A DNA stretch of 64,000 bases from Apostichopus japonicus (Eukaryota; Echinodermata; Holothuroidea; Aspidochirotida; Stichopodidae), in contig NC_092579.1 in assembly GCF_037975245.1 (NCBI RefSeq), positions 5,763,001 through 5,827,000 of the forward strand, read 5' to 3'. A program made the position numbers and the translations under genes. Every line of letters starts with the position of its first letter. The stretch's first letter is position 1. The notes below the pieces were generated by a model, which saw nothing but the letters and a program-made list of their open reading frames with translations, made no database searches and had not been told where the DNA came from. Shown piece after piece: positions 12,000 through 25,155 of this stretch.

Positions 12000-14900
12000 T
12001 CATTGGGGACGAGGTTCAAGAATGTTAGCAGTTAATCTAGGCTAGATAGATGCTGTAGGTGTGCACAGGAAAAGAGGAAGTGTGAAGTAAATGTGTAAAC
12101 TCCTACAGTACTGTATGTTATCAAATGTTTCAATGGTAATTATAAACAAAAGCAGTTTTATGTGTTTTCAGTGACATCACCGATATTATGCACACAGTGC
12201 AGTTCTCCAAGTAAATATGAATAAATTTTAAATAACAATTATATACATATCTCTGCCATGGAACTATAGCCTGTAGCTTTACCAGACATTGAACGAATGA
12301 GTGATGTTTTAATTTCTCTAGAGTATATAAACAGATGCAGTATATCGGCGCATTTACTGAACCTTTCCAAGAAGAAAAAGGAAGTGCATTTCAAGCTTAG
12401 AAACAATATATTTCACTTTAAAAAGGTTTTCTGTTATGATATACTGTATTCACAAAGTCTCCAAATGGCCAGCAAACATGGTTCAGACAATTTTGGAATC
12501 AACACTGAATCAGTCATATTTTTAGTACTAATGTTCAGTTAACAAAATAAACAATGGACATATTTATAGGATTACTGTGACAAACTTGTAAACAAATCAG
12601 TTTTGCATGCTCTTTTAATTTACCAACCAAAACATGCAGTAACATTCTACTGCAACAACCATCTTCTATTCTTTTCTTTTTTCTTTTTCTTTTCTTTTTT
12701 GTTAAATATGTACTTTCTAAAGCAAAAAGTCAGTTTCATACATTAACATACATTTTTCATAATTTTGACTAAATGTGACAATAAATTCAGGACTGTTGAT
12801 AGACTTGCACACAATTTTCTGAAGCTGTATCACATGACAATCACGCAGGTGCTACTGTAAATATAGTTAGGTGAGGAAGTTAAATACACAAATCTCATGG
12901 TATTCAAGCTCTTTTCCTTGGTGACCCCCAATTTTTACCTTTATCATGTTGGCCATCCTCTAGCAGCAGATATTGTAGCCTGGGGAATGGGAGAAGTATA
13001 GCTTTACATAGAGGAGGCATCCCCATGGGCTTCCCCTTTGAGAAAGTTTTTAATGATTGAGCATGCTAAGTTGAAAATAGTGTAATATTTTGCAACTTTT
13101 AAGTAATTTATGTTCAAGATTTTGTCCATGCACATTGTTTTCTCTCACAAATATCTGCAATTTGTCTCCCCAAGCTTTTGCGACCTTCAAAAGTATTTTG
13201 AGGTGCTTAAAGGGGTCACAACCCCAGTTTGAATGCCAGGATAATAAATCCATAACAATCAGCATTGTATATCAATATGTACAGTAAATATCATTACATC
13301 TTCGAGCGACAGTGTATCCCCCATAACTTACTGGTTTGGGTATTAACGAAACGATGATAGTTTAGCTCTCCTTAACCTACTGTACGCACATCTAATGTAT
13401 CTTCAGTACAGTAAAATCTTTAAGCAGTATATACTGCAGCACAATTATCTGTATGATTCATAGCAAATTACATCATATGACATTTATGTAATATTACAAA
13501 GTAGAAATCACACAATCCCCCCCAAAAAAGAAAAAATAATGTAAACATCCAAACATTTAGGAGCAAAAGTCAGTTCCATTGTAAGGTCTATGCCAATGCA
13601 ACATCATAATTTATTCAATTAGGTTTAAGGTGTTTATCACAGGTTGCTATGCAACAGAGCCGAACACATTAACTTTTGAAGCTTGTATGAATCTCAATGT
13701 CTTGCATGGGCCAAAAGAACTTAGCAACACTCAAGTGAAGAACATGAGAAGGAGACATACAAAGGGCAGTTTTCTCCACTGTGCCACCTATATGTGTTGT
13801 ATGTACAGTACTTTGTTGCAATGACCAATATTGAATGTACAGTCATGTTCAAGTTCTATAGGGAAATTTGGCAATTTGCCTGCATAACAAATGTGTGGTA
13901 TCTATGAATATTCAAATACATTATATACTCGATGAGTAACGGGAATGCGGAAAGCCAAAAAAAGGTTGTGGTGGATGTAAAACCAAGTTATCATCTAAAT
14001 TGAACAAAGGTATATTTGCCTCTAGGTACAATGCAATTTTTATATAAACAGTATAACATATTGGTTTGCATTTGGTCATGAATTAAAAAGGCACAGTAGA
14101 ACGAGAGTGCCAAGGTTGTGGGGAGACAGGTAAGCAAGGAACAAAGTAAATAACTACAGTACAGTATTGTAATAATCATTGTCTAAAGATGTCAAATTAA
14201 ATCACTAGATAGAGGTCAACAAAGCAAAGCACTTTGAAAATTCTCAATCAGAAAAGTGAAACTAACGAGCAACAGATGACCAGTACAGTAGCTTGTTGAG
14301 TCATATCACAGTAAATCAATTTATAGAAAACTATGGCCTCAGATAACACTATCACAATGCCAGGGACAAAATACATTTTTCCCCTGCTCTGTGTGAGGCA
14401 AAAAGTATGTTTCCTCCTGGGTAGAAAGTTCTGCTAAAATATATAATATAACGGATCATCATTAATATACCAAAGGGTTGCAGTGGACTGGATTTCGCCT
14501 AACAGTACTATGGAAAGTATATCGTTAATGTTGATCAATTTTGGTAAAATACACATATTTGGTAAGGACTTTTTTCGAGTGATTCTGATCAGCAAATGAT
14601 TCTTGGACAACACGGGATTACGGTGAGAGATAATACAGTGAGATGAAAAACAAAACATTGTTAACAAACTGCTTAATCTACTAATTACTACAAGAAGTCT
14701 GTGTACTGTACAACTACAGTTAGAGCACAGTCTGATGTTTTGATCCTAAGAGGATCTTCTTCAAAGGCAAACTCAAACAGCTAAACAGATTAAGGACACA
14801 TTGAAACTAGACAGATAGGCAGATGACTAGGTCCCTTTCAAGTGACTGGGACACCACCTCTTCCCCCACTCCTCTCAAAGTAAAGAAGAAACACAAAAGA

Positions 14901-17900
14901 GGGGATAATTCTTACTGTCTTAGAAAGATGTGATTGGTCGTGGAAAAGATATGTGGGACAGAATGATTGTACGTTGATCATTCTATGTTGGAAGACAAAA
15001 TTCAAATTTTTGAGTTTCTTTTTCACTTCTTTAAGTTTGAGCAAATAATACTTTAAAGTTGTTGCTAAAAACTGAAGTAATTGATATTGAGTGGGTGGAC
15101 TTTGTTAAAACAGTGCTCCATTCGTTTCAGTGCAGGCCTGCAAAAAAATATATCTGCTTTGAACATTCAGTAACATAATATAGTATAATGAGGGTACCTA
15201 ACATAAGAAACACATGAAGAGATGGAAAGTGATGTATAGAAAGATTGAAAGTAGGGCAATAATGCTTGAAATTTATTGCTACAGTAGTATGGAAGGCATT
15301 GTCACATCGATGACCTCTGACCTCCAGTGTGGTTTACTAAGTCCACATGATTCTGAAATGAGAGGAGACAAGTTTTCACAAGCTCTCACAAGATACACAC
15401 AAAGTACTTACAATCAGAGCCCAAATGAGGACTTTCTCACTCAAGTCACAGATTAATACAGTTATTTGCCCCCCCCCCCCTCCCCTTCCACTCCTCCACC
15501 AACAGGGTTGGAAAACCTTGCTGAATCTCGAACAGACAACCTTAGTTAGTACATTTAGCTATTTGACAACAAGCATATGTTTGTGAGAAATAAGAGTATT
15601 TTACAACATTTCAAACAAAATAGTTGAACACTGATCTGTACTTTAACACTTCTTCCCTCTATACCTCTGGGCTTTTTTGAATGATTGTTTTAACTTTCAT
15701 TACTTTATTTTATTTCTACTGTATGTTATCTTTTATTTATCTTCTTTTACAGTGTTTTCCGCCCAGCCAGATCTGCAAAGCTCATTGTATGCTGCTTAGT
15801 ATGGTTTGCAAAGTTTTCCAACCAAATCCACAAATTTCTCCAACTGAAAAAACAACTGAAACAAATTTGAGCAGACTTCACCCACAGCTAGTGCAGTCTG
15901 TTGTAACTGTCGGCATGCACTGTGCAATCTTCACATCTCCTTCACCCACCAGGTTACCCTGCTTTACCCCTCACGTCCACTGTTAATTTGTAACCAAAAG
16001 TCTGAGACAATTAACAGTCGTCAGTCATTAAAACCCCGACGCAAACCGAGCAGTGACGGCTGATCATTTCAGTTCAAAGTTTGTCTAATGAGTACTAATC
16101 AACACCAGATATAGTCGTTAACAATATTTTATCTTGTTTTTATCGAGACAAGTTGATTTATGAGTGATTAGATTATTGTTTAATATACACATCTGAATAC
16201 TGTGGGCAAGCTTCTGTTCTACACACAATACAGTTCACAGTTCATTACCATGTATATACAGTCATTGCCCTTCAAATAGTGCAACCTATTGAGATACTCT
16301 ACACCAGTACTGTACCAGATCAGGCGGCCAAAGCTTCCTCATTTTATTGTTTCCCACAGGCCTTCCCCCACCCCCCTCCACCCCCACCCCTTTAGAAAGC
16401 AAACATTATGCATCATTGGGGAAGTAGAGTCATGACTCTACTGAACACATTAATACTGTAGTAATGTAGTTGTTTCTATGGTTGCAAGGATACAGGTACA
16501 GTATATCTACAGTTCATACTATTGTATGCGCAGCTTTACTAATTTGTTAGATAAACCACTTTCCATGCAAGGCAGAGAAGGTCCACATGCAAATACAGTA
16601 GCCAATGAAAATGTAAACACTTACAGTATGGCATCCCCTGGGGAAAAAAAACACTTTTACTTTTCTTATATTGATTTTTTTTGCCAGATGGTTTAGCAAA
16701 AGACTTTGAAACCTGAATGTAATCAAATGTATCCAGCTGTAATGTGCATGTACGGTACTCTATAGGCTATATTACACAAAGACCTAATCATCAACTTTTA
16801 AATTTGATTCACTTCTGCTTTCATCCTTAATACAAAGCAGGCATCCGTTCTATTTATTTGTATCAAAGTTTAATTACAAGGAAGATATAAAAGCTGATCG
16901 CTTTAGAAAACCGGTTCTAACAAGACAGTTTTCTATGTACATGTGTCAATAAAATTCCCATTCAGTAGAGCCTAACGATGCCACACTTAATCAACTGCAA
17001 TTAATAATATTCAAGATTTGTTCCCTTTCTGCACCGGTTCATTCATCTTTAACATTTTAAGTGTCTACTGTCTTTGTTCATCAAAAGTGCTAAAGAGTAC
17101 TCATCGAAAAAAAACAAAGATTTCTCTCTTCTCGTACGTCGAGTGCTCTACTGTAAATCAGCTGGCAAATTTGGGCAAAACCAGCCGATGGCAATTTATC
17201 AAAAATCAAGACCTTTGACTACATAATCTGATCCTGGATGAATATATGGTTTTTTTGCAAAATTAAATTGAATAGGTGTTTACTCAATTTCGCTGATATA
17301 AAATATACATTGTGACTGGAGTGCATTTTATTGTTTATATAAGGACTGCTAACCGAGGTTTGTGAACGGGTACAAAGAAAGCAGTGGAGAACTTGCGTTG
17401 CCATGGAAACTCAAGCAATCAAAGATGAAAGAAGGTCCTTCATTATAGTGAGGTGGGATGGAAACAAACTGACATTATTACTGTACAAGTAAAACAAAAC
17501 TTTACGATCTTGTTTCTTTCTCTGAATGTAAATAACAGCTCTTGTAACAAGGATAAAGTCGGTGTTTTTTACGCCCCTAGTAATTTTGATAATAATTAAA
17601 CCAATGTTCCATGTTATATGGAATTTATCATTCCATCCTGCCACACCAATACTTTGTTTGTTACCATGGCAACTCATTGAAACTTGCATCTGGTTTTGTG
17701 TGTGTCTGCATGTAGTATGTTAATTACTTCTTTACATAAATATCATTAAACATCTGTAAACTGACTTGTACAGTAGGGTGTTCAAAAGTACAAATTTTGT
17801 GCCACCACAACACAGGAATTTTAGTTTGATCAATCACCAATTAATTCAATATCAAGTTAAAAAACTGTTGACATTGGTCCAACTTTCTTTGATTTCTTTA

Positions 17901-19789
17901 AGCTCCATCATGATTTTGAATCACTAATTTGAATCATTTTCACAATTCGAAAAGAAATTGGTTGCTATAATAACACCATGCAGTGCAAGAACTTTAAGGG
18001 TTTTCTAGTTGCACTAAGTTGAGTAGATTTTTTAGTATGGGTGACCAAAACTCAGCCTTGAGGTTGTCCAAGGGAGTCTGAAACCAAAGGTAATAATAAC
18101 AAATCTTTTTTATAGGTTTCTTAGAAATCAGTCATATCACAATAGTTTTTCCAAATTTGCAAGTTGGTGAAACAGTGCTCAAAAGGAGCAGAAAAAGTAG
18201 GCCTACAGTATGTTAAATTTGCTATTCCCACCTTCATCAATATTGGGATGTAGGAACACACTATTAGGAGTACATACTGTAGTCATTGAGAATACTGATA
18301 ACTGCAGAGTTGGGAACCCTATCCTACAAGTATCCAAGGTTCAAACAATAAGTAGAGGAAGTAAAGTATAACAAAACAGTTTTCTTATGATAAAAGAAAA
18401 TGTTTCCATTTAATTACAAATGTCTGGATGAAACTCTTTGTCCTTTTACCTACAAGTCATTGCAGAAGAGTAAAAATATTCATATTTGTATTCAAGGTTT
18501 GATATACACTTTATGTTGTGTTCATATCTGCCTATTTATTATGATCATTTTTATTTATGGGAGTGGAGGAGGGTTTGTGGGGGGGGCGGTATGTTTATTT
18601 CTGAAGAAAAAGGTAAAGAATTCTTTTCAACCTTGTCCCAAATAATCTCAATCTCTACCTTGGAAATAACCTTTACCATTTAAGCAGTCTGTCTACAGTA
18701 GATCTATTTGTGCCTCTTGTAAATTGTCGAGTCTATCTCTAAAGATCCTTACAAGCAAAGAAATGTCAGGCCCTTTTAACTTTTAAGGATCTGTCTAAAG
18801 TTGATCCATGTACATTTCCTATTCAAATGATTCTAGACAAACAACGCTTACATTCCTTCATCTCTGATTGGTCGACATCAACCGCAGTCAACACTGTGGA
18901 AGTCTCCTAGATTTACCAGACCTTGGAAACTTTATCGTCCTGTTTGTTTTTTCTATAACAGACACAAATAATGTTTGCACATTGTACAGCAATATTTGCC
19001 TCTATAAGTTACAGGAGATATGAAAGTACCAACTGGTTTGATATTAGACTATTTAAAGGATGATTTTTTTTCCCGAAATTGCAATTTCTTGCAAATTTTA
19101 CATTCTGCTATAAAAACAAAATGTTTAAAAAATGTTTCTGGAATTTTCTCACACCAACAACTTTTTACAATGTTCTAGAATGTACAGTGATACACATGTG
19201 CAAATCTTCTAGTAGGAAAATGCCCATAATACTAGCCTAATTTAGAAAAGTATTCATAATAAATTGTACAGGGTACTTCAGTTGTTTGGAAGATAAGGTA
19301 TTGAACATTCTTCTTTGTTGCTTTTAATGATACAATATCTTACATTCTTTGTTTTAGTGTTTTGCAAATATTAATTGTTCCAACTATGTTGCAACCATCC
19401 TTTAAATGAATGAAATTAACTGAATCTTAAATATGCTTTTATTCCCTTAATATGTTTTGTGCAAACATTACCTGTTCCTACCATCCATTTAATGAATGAA
19501 ATTAATCAAATCTTACAGTGCCATATATTCTATGTATAAATGCTTCGTTATCTTGAAATAATTTCATGTTCCAACCATCCTTTCAATGAATGAATTGAAT
19601 CTCCTCACAAATATGATTTTGAAAGGAGGCAAAAATTCAAATATCAACTTTGTTTATATGACAGAGAGCTTTGTGATGAACAACCCCCCCCCCCCCCCTC
19701 AAACAGGTAAGAAAAATCTTTTTGTTTGGGAGATATATATTCCACTTAACAAGTTGTGTCTAGAGGCTGTTTTCTTTGGAAGTCTGTTA
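12000..19789 (-). other. Intron sequence with no recognised genes
   Basis: The region has only short ORFs without matching splice signals. Short direct similarity links 11843-11895 and 12117-12165 (both with TTATCAAATGTTTCAA). Homopolymers include a C-run near 15469 and another near 19682. A repeat at 14091-14137 mirrors 4241-4290. Paired TGACCT half-sites with a 1-nt spacer occur near 15312. TACTGTA/TACAGTA words remain frequent. It is read as the continuing intron of the TMEM220-like gene. Confidence 0.5.
14091..14137 (+). repeat. Second copy of the 45-nt dispersed repeat
   Basis: The plus strand reads GCACAGTAGAACGAGAGTGC, then AAGGTTGTGGGGAGACAG and GTAAGC. It matches the minus-strand copy at 4241-4290. 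Only the core is shared; the flanks differ. Confidence 0.5.
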
Positions 19790-20092
19790 TAATAATCATA
19801 ATAATATTGAGAATTTATGAAGCACAGTAATATCCATCGATAACAGTGCTCAAGGCTCATAGCAATATTACCCTGGTCTATGATAACCTGTCAAACTTCA
19901 CACGGCAGCAGCTAAACAGCGCCCACTTAACAGTTTAATTCACAGGTCCCCATTTATACACCTGGGTGAAGACAGGCATTGGAGATAAAGTGCCTTGCCC
20001 AAGGACACAACCTAATGATCTGGCCAGGGCTCGAACCTGCAAACCCTAGATTACAAGTCCACTGCCTTAACCACTTTATCACAACACTCTCA
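19790..20092 (-). mobile_element. tRNA-derived SINE
   Basis: On the minus strand, the head carries an A-box-like stretch (GATAAAGTGGTTAAGGCAG) and a B-box-like stretch (GCAGGTTCGAGCCCTGG). These are followed by a body with TTGTGTCCTTGGGCAAGGCA and CACCCAGGTGTATAAATGG, and a 3' tail ending CAATATTATTATGATTATTA. The same body motifs occur in the copy at 32715-33041 and the fragment at 61795-61898. It is transcribed by RNA polymerase III in principle and needs a LINE for movement. Confidence 0.85.
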
Positions 20093-20565
20093 TATGTCAT
20101 GTCATAGTGCCACTAGGATCTAAAGTTAGAATTCTTTCCCTTTGGTTTTCTTTTCATATTTTTGAGGTAGAACGTTACTAGCGTTAGAAAATGAAAGCAT
20201 TGTGATCATCACAGGTTGGTCATTCTTCAGATCTCAGTCATAGAACAGTTGTAATAAATAATTAAGGAAATCATTAATATTGAAGCATTTGTGTTTTTTG
20301 TTGTTTTTTTTTTGGTTATAGACTTGCTCAAGTCTTCAGCATTGTGTGTGAAGGAACGTTAAACTTGGTTATATCCCTGATTGAAATCAGATTTTTCTCA
20401 GCTGTTTATAGTGGAAGTTATTCACCACAGCTATCTTGATAATGCACAGTAGACCAATCATGATTGCTTGAGTTTGCCTCTCCCATAAATCTCTACCCAT
20501 AGACTTAAAGATCACTGAGTGTTTTCCAACTTTACTGGCTCTATAGGCCTACAATAGTAACTTAC

Positions 20566-20707
20566 TTGTGATAAACCTGCAATTGCAAAAAACACTCCCA
20601 TGATAACGTTGGTCATGACCCAAAGCCTCATCGGGCTGTTGTAACGTTTCCCAGGGTAAGGCTCTTCATGTGGCATGGCTTGTTGACTTTTAGTATCTGA
20701 TAACTTT
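20566..20707 (-). CDS. TMEM220: TMEM220-like exon with first transmembrane helix
   Basis: The minus strand shows a long pyrimidine tract ending in TTATGTAG, an open 142-nt exon, and the donor CAA|GTAAGT. The first base is the third position of a split codon, then 47 codons follow. An internal ATG at 20676-20674 in a good context (GCCATG) could be the true start and would give 37 codons in this exon: a short cytosolic head with PYPGK, then a hydrophobic helix (RLWVMTNVIMGVFFAIAGLS). The pattern Arg-Leu-Trp-x3-Asn-x-(hydrophobic)-Gln matches the first helix of TMEM220. If the upstream part is also coding, a further 5' exon is needed. Exon structure is seen; gene identity is established-family inference. 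Confidence 0.7.
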
Positions 20708-20962
20708 CTACATAAGAGAAGAAAAATAGGATATACATCAAGTAAGTACTTTTGAAAAGTAGCTAAAAGACACTTCATTGTTTCACGTAGCTGGAACTTG
20801 TTTGTACATAAAAAATATATAATGTACAAAAATGAACTCTTTAAATAAAGAACATGGATGATGAAAGTGAAAACTTTCTCAAGTTGAAAGTTCTACAATG
20901 TCCGTTGTGTATTATAAATGATAACTGATTCAATTAAGTACATGCAACCAGACAATGACTAC

Positions 20963-22602
20963 TAGGGTTGGGCGATATTTGCTTTTTAATGTCACGATAA
21001 ATAGTTCAAAAATTATCGCGATATTTCGATAATTTTTTCTTGTTGTTTTTAGTGTGTTCGCGAACACACTAAAAACAACTGCCGATTTCCCACCGGTGTT
21101 TTCGCGCAGCAAACACACCGAGCATAATGGCGTGGGGTTCAGAGCCCGCCTTAGAGCCCCGTTGGGGTCAAGGGGTGGAACCCCTTGGGGGGTCCAGGGG
21201 CGAAGGCCCCCGGAAAAGTTAAGTATTTTTGCGTGTCTGGCGATAAAAAAATCGCAATTGAGGATTCAAAATACTGACTAACTTTATAAATTTAAATTGT
21301 CACGAAACTGATGAAAGTTTTAAAATGACAAGTTAGAGTAGCTATATTATGTGATAAAATGAAAAGAGAATTAATCTGTCTTACAATCTTTATAAAGTTT
21401 AACTTACAAAACTGTCGATATTATGAAACAAACTACGTTCCGCAAAGCCCCGTTTCTAGACTGCCTAACAATCAGTTTACAACTGCAGTGTTTAACCGTA
21501 CTTAAATATCACGGTAGGCTACAATGTGCTTCAAATTTTCTCAGGTACCTTGCAAAACAACCCCCCTGTCTAACACCTGTTTGTTAACATTTTTGGCACG
21601 GTTCCAAAAAACTTTTCATGGAGTAAACTTTTTTGGCTCCACTCTAGAATTAATTAGGTCAGTCAGTAAAGGATCCGTAAAGTTATGCGAAATATTATCT
21701 TAGACGTTCAAGGAAAGTAGGTAAATATCCCCGTAACATTAAGGTAAGTAAAACACACCTCAAGCCAACCGACTCCTCCGCATGAACAAAACAATCTATT
21801 CCCCATGATACACGAGACACAGTCTATACCATACAGACATACTGTAGCATGATATCAAGGCCCTAATAGCTACAGTATGGCCATCTTTATGAAAGTAAAC
21901 CTTGTAATTCCATGTTTTAGGCCACCAGGTGTGATTAACTTAATGCTAAATATTGTTTCCATGTCCTTGTAGAAATCGTCAACTTCGCAAAATACAATTA
22001 GTTGTGTTTTTGTTGTTACCTGAGATCCGTAACCGACGAAGTGGTTAGGCTATTTACTATACACTTAACTATGGTAGGATAATATTATTATTATTTTTTT
22101 TTGGAAATTCTAGAAAATACTTTCTTTCCCCCGCTTTACACCAAATGTGGTCTTCTGGTTTATTCATAAATGGGTGTACTAGAGCCTTGTTTACATGACA
22201 CTTGTTGAATTTAGCACGATATGCCAGTTTCGCGTGAATTTTTCGAAAGTATTTTGCTCAATCTTTCGTAAAATTAGAAAGGTGTACCAACTTACTTTTC
22301 GTACACAGTTGGTAATTTACTGATTTTCAGAGTTTTGTTCTCTATACAGTCAATGTTGTAAAGAACGGGTTTTTACGAAGTTCAAAAGTCAGTAAATGAA
22401 GTTGATAAAATATTTCTTTTCAACTTTCTTAACCATGGAATGCTAGAATAACATTTACACATAAAACGGAGAATTTTTTTTTCTACATATTTCAAATTTC
22501 TTTCACAAGAAATTATCGTCATTTGTTCAATCCTCAAAAAATATCGTCTTGAAAAAAAAATTATCGCGATAATAATAATTTTCGATATATCGCCCAACCC
22601 TA
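20963..22602. mobile_element. hAT-like non-autonomous transposon (1.64 kb)
   Basis: The ends are inverted repeats: TAGGGTTGGGCGATAT at 20963 and ATATCGCCCAACCCTA at 22602. The flanking 8-mers are ATGACTAC (20955-20962) and CTGACTAC (22603-22610), which match at 7 of 8 positions. Subterminal TTATCGCGATA-type motifs occur at both ends (near 21014 and 22561). There is no transposase ORF. It sits upstream of the TMEM220-like exon. Terminal sequence and 8-bp duplication point to the hAT superfamily. Confidence 0.8.
21042..21079. repeat. Perfect 38-bp palindrome inside the hAT-like element
   Basis: The left arm is GTTGTTTTTAGTGTGTTCG, followed at once by its exact reverse complement, giving 19-bp arms and no loop. 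The centre is TTCGCGAA. It lies in the left subterminal region of the element at 20963-22602. Confidence 0.9.
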
Positions 22603-23673
22603 CTGACTACATAATAAGCCAAAAATCTTTACTATAAAAAATTCCAAAGGTTATGTCAAACTTTCAACATTTCTATCTGGCAGGCAAGTAGCTTAAAATT
22701 GCAAACATTGTCTTAACTATTCCATTCTATTTAAACATAGACTAACAACTGCTAACATGCCAGTGTCAAACCAAGTACAGTGTAGCCTGCAAATTACTAA
22801 AATGAGGGCAACTCTTTTTCCAAATGACAGTACAATATCCAAAGGTTAGGAATATCTCATTACTTCTTTGTTGCAATAGTCTAGTCGATCTGTATACTGA
22901 TAATGTGATTGGTTATAACTGGAAAGTACTTATACATTTATTGAGAGAATTTGCAAAGTAATAAGCATCTAGCGCAATATCTAATCTAGGACTGGAGGTT
23001 AGTACAATTTTTTTGTCGGGAGGGATCTACTCTGCTTTGAGTTTGAGGGTCAAGTGCCAACAAATTCCAAAATAATAATTTATTTTTGTGGGGGGGAGGG
23101 GGGGCTATGGTTAAAAAGTGTTTCTGAATACTGCAAAAGAATAAAAATGTAGCATTGAAAACAAAACACAAATGAACATCTGCAGTCTCAGGTGGTGGTG
23201 TGTATCGCAATGCCTGATCTGTACCTTGTAACTTGCACACTAGGCTAGGTTACCACTGTACCAGTAGTTGTTTGGTACTTTTACCCAGAATGAGTCCTGG
23301 CCATGCTCTTGACCTAGCCCAACTGTCTTAGAGTAGGACAGACATGTAGGTTAAGTCTTACAAGGAACAAATACTGTAGCCTGTGCTACTAACGCCTCCT
23401 AGCCTATATTCTAGCCTAGGCTAGACCTAGTTAGGCCGAAATAGCTTTGAACTTACATTTCAAATAGAGCTCATCAACACACGTTTCTTGGTAGCACTAT
23501 CTAATAACATCCACATAAGAATTAAAACATCACCCAATTGCAATTAGATTGACCATTTGCAAACTACAAAAAAACCTAGTCTTTCTACTGCGGGACCATA
23601 CTGTTTTTTCCATTTACAATAACATACGTGTGCAGTCAATGAGTCATCGTCAGTTCAAATACAGTTTTCAACG

Positions 23674-23868
23674 TTAGGCTATTCTTTTATTGTACTGCAT
23701 ATGGAGTAGGTAGTATCGAAGTATGACAAGCCCCATCCAACAGCAAGCTACACCAAATGTCTTTGTTGAGTACTGAGATTCCACGAGGGCCAAAGCGTAA
23801 GCAAGTATAGGAGCAAGGGGCCCAGAAAGAATCAAAATAATACTAGGTGTAGATTGCGAAATGCACAT
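23674..23868 (-). CDS. Candidate 5' exon or small membrane-protein ORF of unknown identity
   Basis: A minus-strand ORF of 64 codons starts with ATG in a favourable context (GTCCGCCATG) and is rich in hydrophobic residues, with two likely helices at about residues 7-26 and 38-54. It lies upstream of the TMEM220-like exon on the same strand, near where the TACTGTA-rich gene region ends, so it could be that gene's first exon. However, no strong donor fits: GTACTC and GTACAA within the ORF have the right phase (2) but are weak, and a good GTATGT lies only after the stop codon. It may instead be a 5' leader ORF or chance. I do not recognise the protein. Confidence 0.25.
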   Translation of the reverse strand: MCISQSTPSIILILSGPLAPILAYALALVESQYSTKTFGVACCWMGLVILRYYLLHMQYNKRIA

Positions 23869-24794
23869 GGCGGACGCTATGAGGTAGCAAAGCGAATCCA
23901 GGAATAAAAAGGAGGGGATGTTTCTCTGAGGTGGTAAACGCTGACTACATATTTAGGGGTTTAGGGGGGCTAAAAACGGCCTGGGATGTTGTACAACCCC
24001 ACATCCATGTATCCGTGCGTGAGAAAGGTAGGCCAACTCAAGGATCCAAACTAGCATAGCCAAGTTAGAGTATTTGTGCAATATTGACTGGCTTGTTAAT
24101 CACCGGTCTTTTTGAAATTTGTGAACCATGTAATGCGATACTATTCCTTATTTTCAGAAAATAAAAATGACGTATTAAGTTCTGCTTGATAAGTGGAAGA
24201 TCGAAAACCACTTATACGCAACATGTTAATGGGTAACTTACGCAAAGAAGTCTCCAAAACGTTCCTTATTCTTAGCATTTCAATAGCCCGAAGAATTTTA
24301 AATAACTTATAAGATTACGTAAAAACCCAGTCCTTGAAAAATGTACTCAATTTCCATCACCATGCGTCAAACAAAAATGAAACTGTAGACGGAAATTGAG
24401 ATTTAGAGTCCGACGGTTACGGTAGTATTTTGCCTTTGCGCCGTACGTGCAAGTTTCAGACAATTCCCTACTTCATTTAGACTACCAATTTTACTTACAT
24501 GTTACCATTACTGATTGGTTTTCCGTTGCTAGTATGATTCATTGTAGTAAGTTCTGCCTATCTATGTCAGCACTCTTGATGATGGATCGGCAAGTGGTCC
24601 CCTCGGTATCCAGTCTTTATTCAGTCTTAAATAAAATTTAAAAAAAAACAATATTGAAATATATACTTTATTAATAAGTTGCAGTTTCTGACCAAGATCA
24701 TTGTCGAACGTATGCCTATAGGAAATCGATATCACGAACTCGGGTATATGGAGGCTATAGGTTGTCTACCAGAGATCGGGTGAACTGACGGCAC

Positions 24795-25147
24795 CAAGGG
24801 CGTAGGAACCGGGGGGCTGGGGGCGCCAGCCCCTCCAGTGAAAAAAAAGGGGGCGGAAGTATCATTCCGCCCCCGCTTCGCAAGTCAGAAAACCCCTTTT
24901 TCATTTCCAAATGAGAAAAAAATCTCATTTGGAGCACCAAATTTCATTTAAGACCAGGTGAAAATGCAAAATTATTTACAAAATGGAGTGGGTGTTGAAA
25001 TGTGCTATATTGCACCAAATCTGAAGCCACCTGGAAATGCAAAAAGAAATCCAAAGGGGAGGGGGACACCCCCTCCCCTTAGACCCCTCCCCCAGGCCGG
25101 CCATCAGTCTTCAGCCCCCCACTCAAAAGTACCTTCCTACGCCACTG
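24795..25147. mobile_element. hAT-like MITE (353 bp) with 8-bp target duplication
   Basis: The terminal inverted repeats are CAAGGGCGTAGGAACC at the left and GTACCTTCCTACGCCACTG at the right. Between them, GCGTAGGAA and TTCCTACGC pair perfectly. The 8-mer GACGGCAC flanks both sides exactly (24787-24794 and 25148-25155). The interior has G/C-rich palindromic blocks and no credible ORF. Confidence 0.9.
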
Positions 25148-25155
25148 GACGGCAC

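Noticed and set aside
11762-12019. Minus-strand ORF of 85 codons containing Asn-Asp-Pro
   Set aside because: The motif looked like the TMEM220 Asn-Asp-Pro segment, but the following residues are not hydrophobic and no splice sites frame it; the micro-exon at 2726-2755 fits better.
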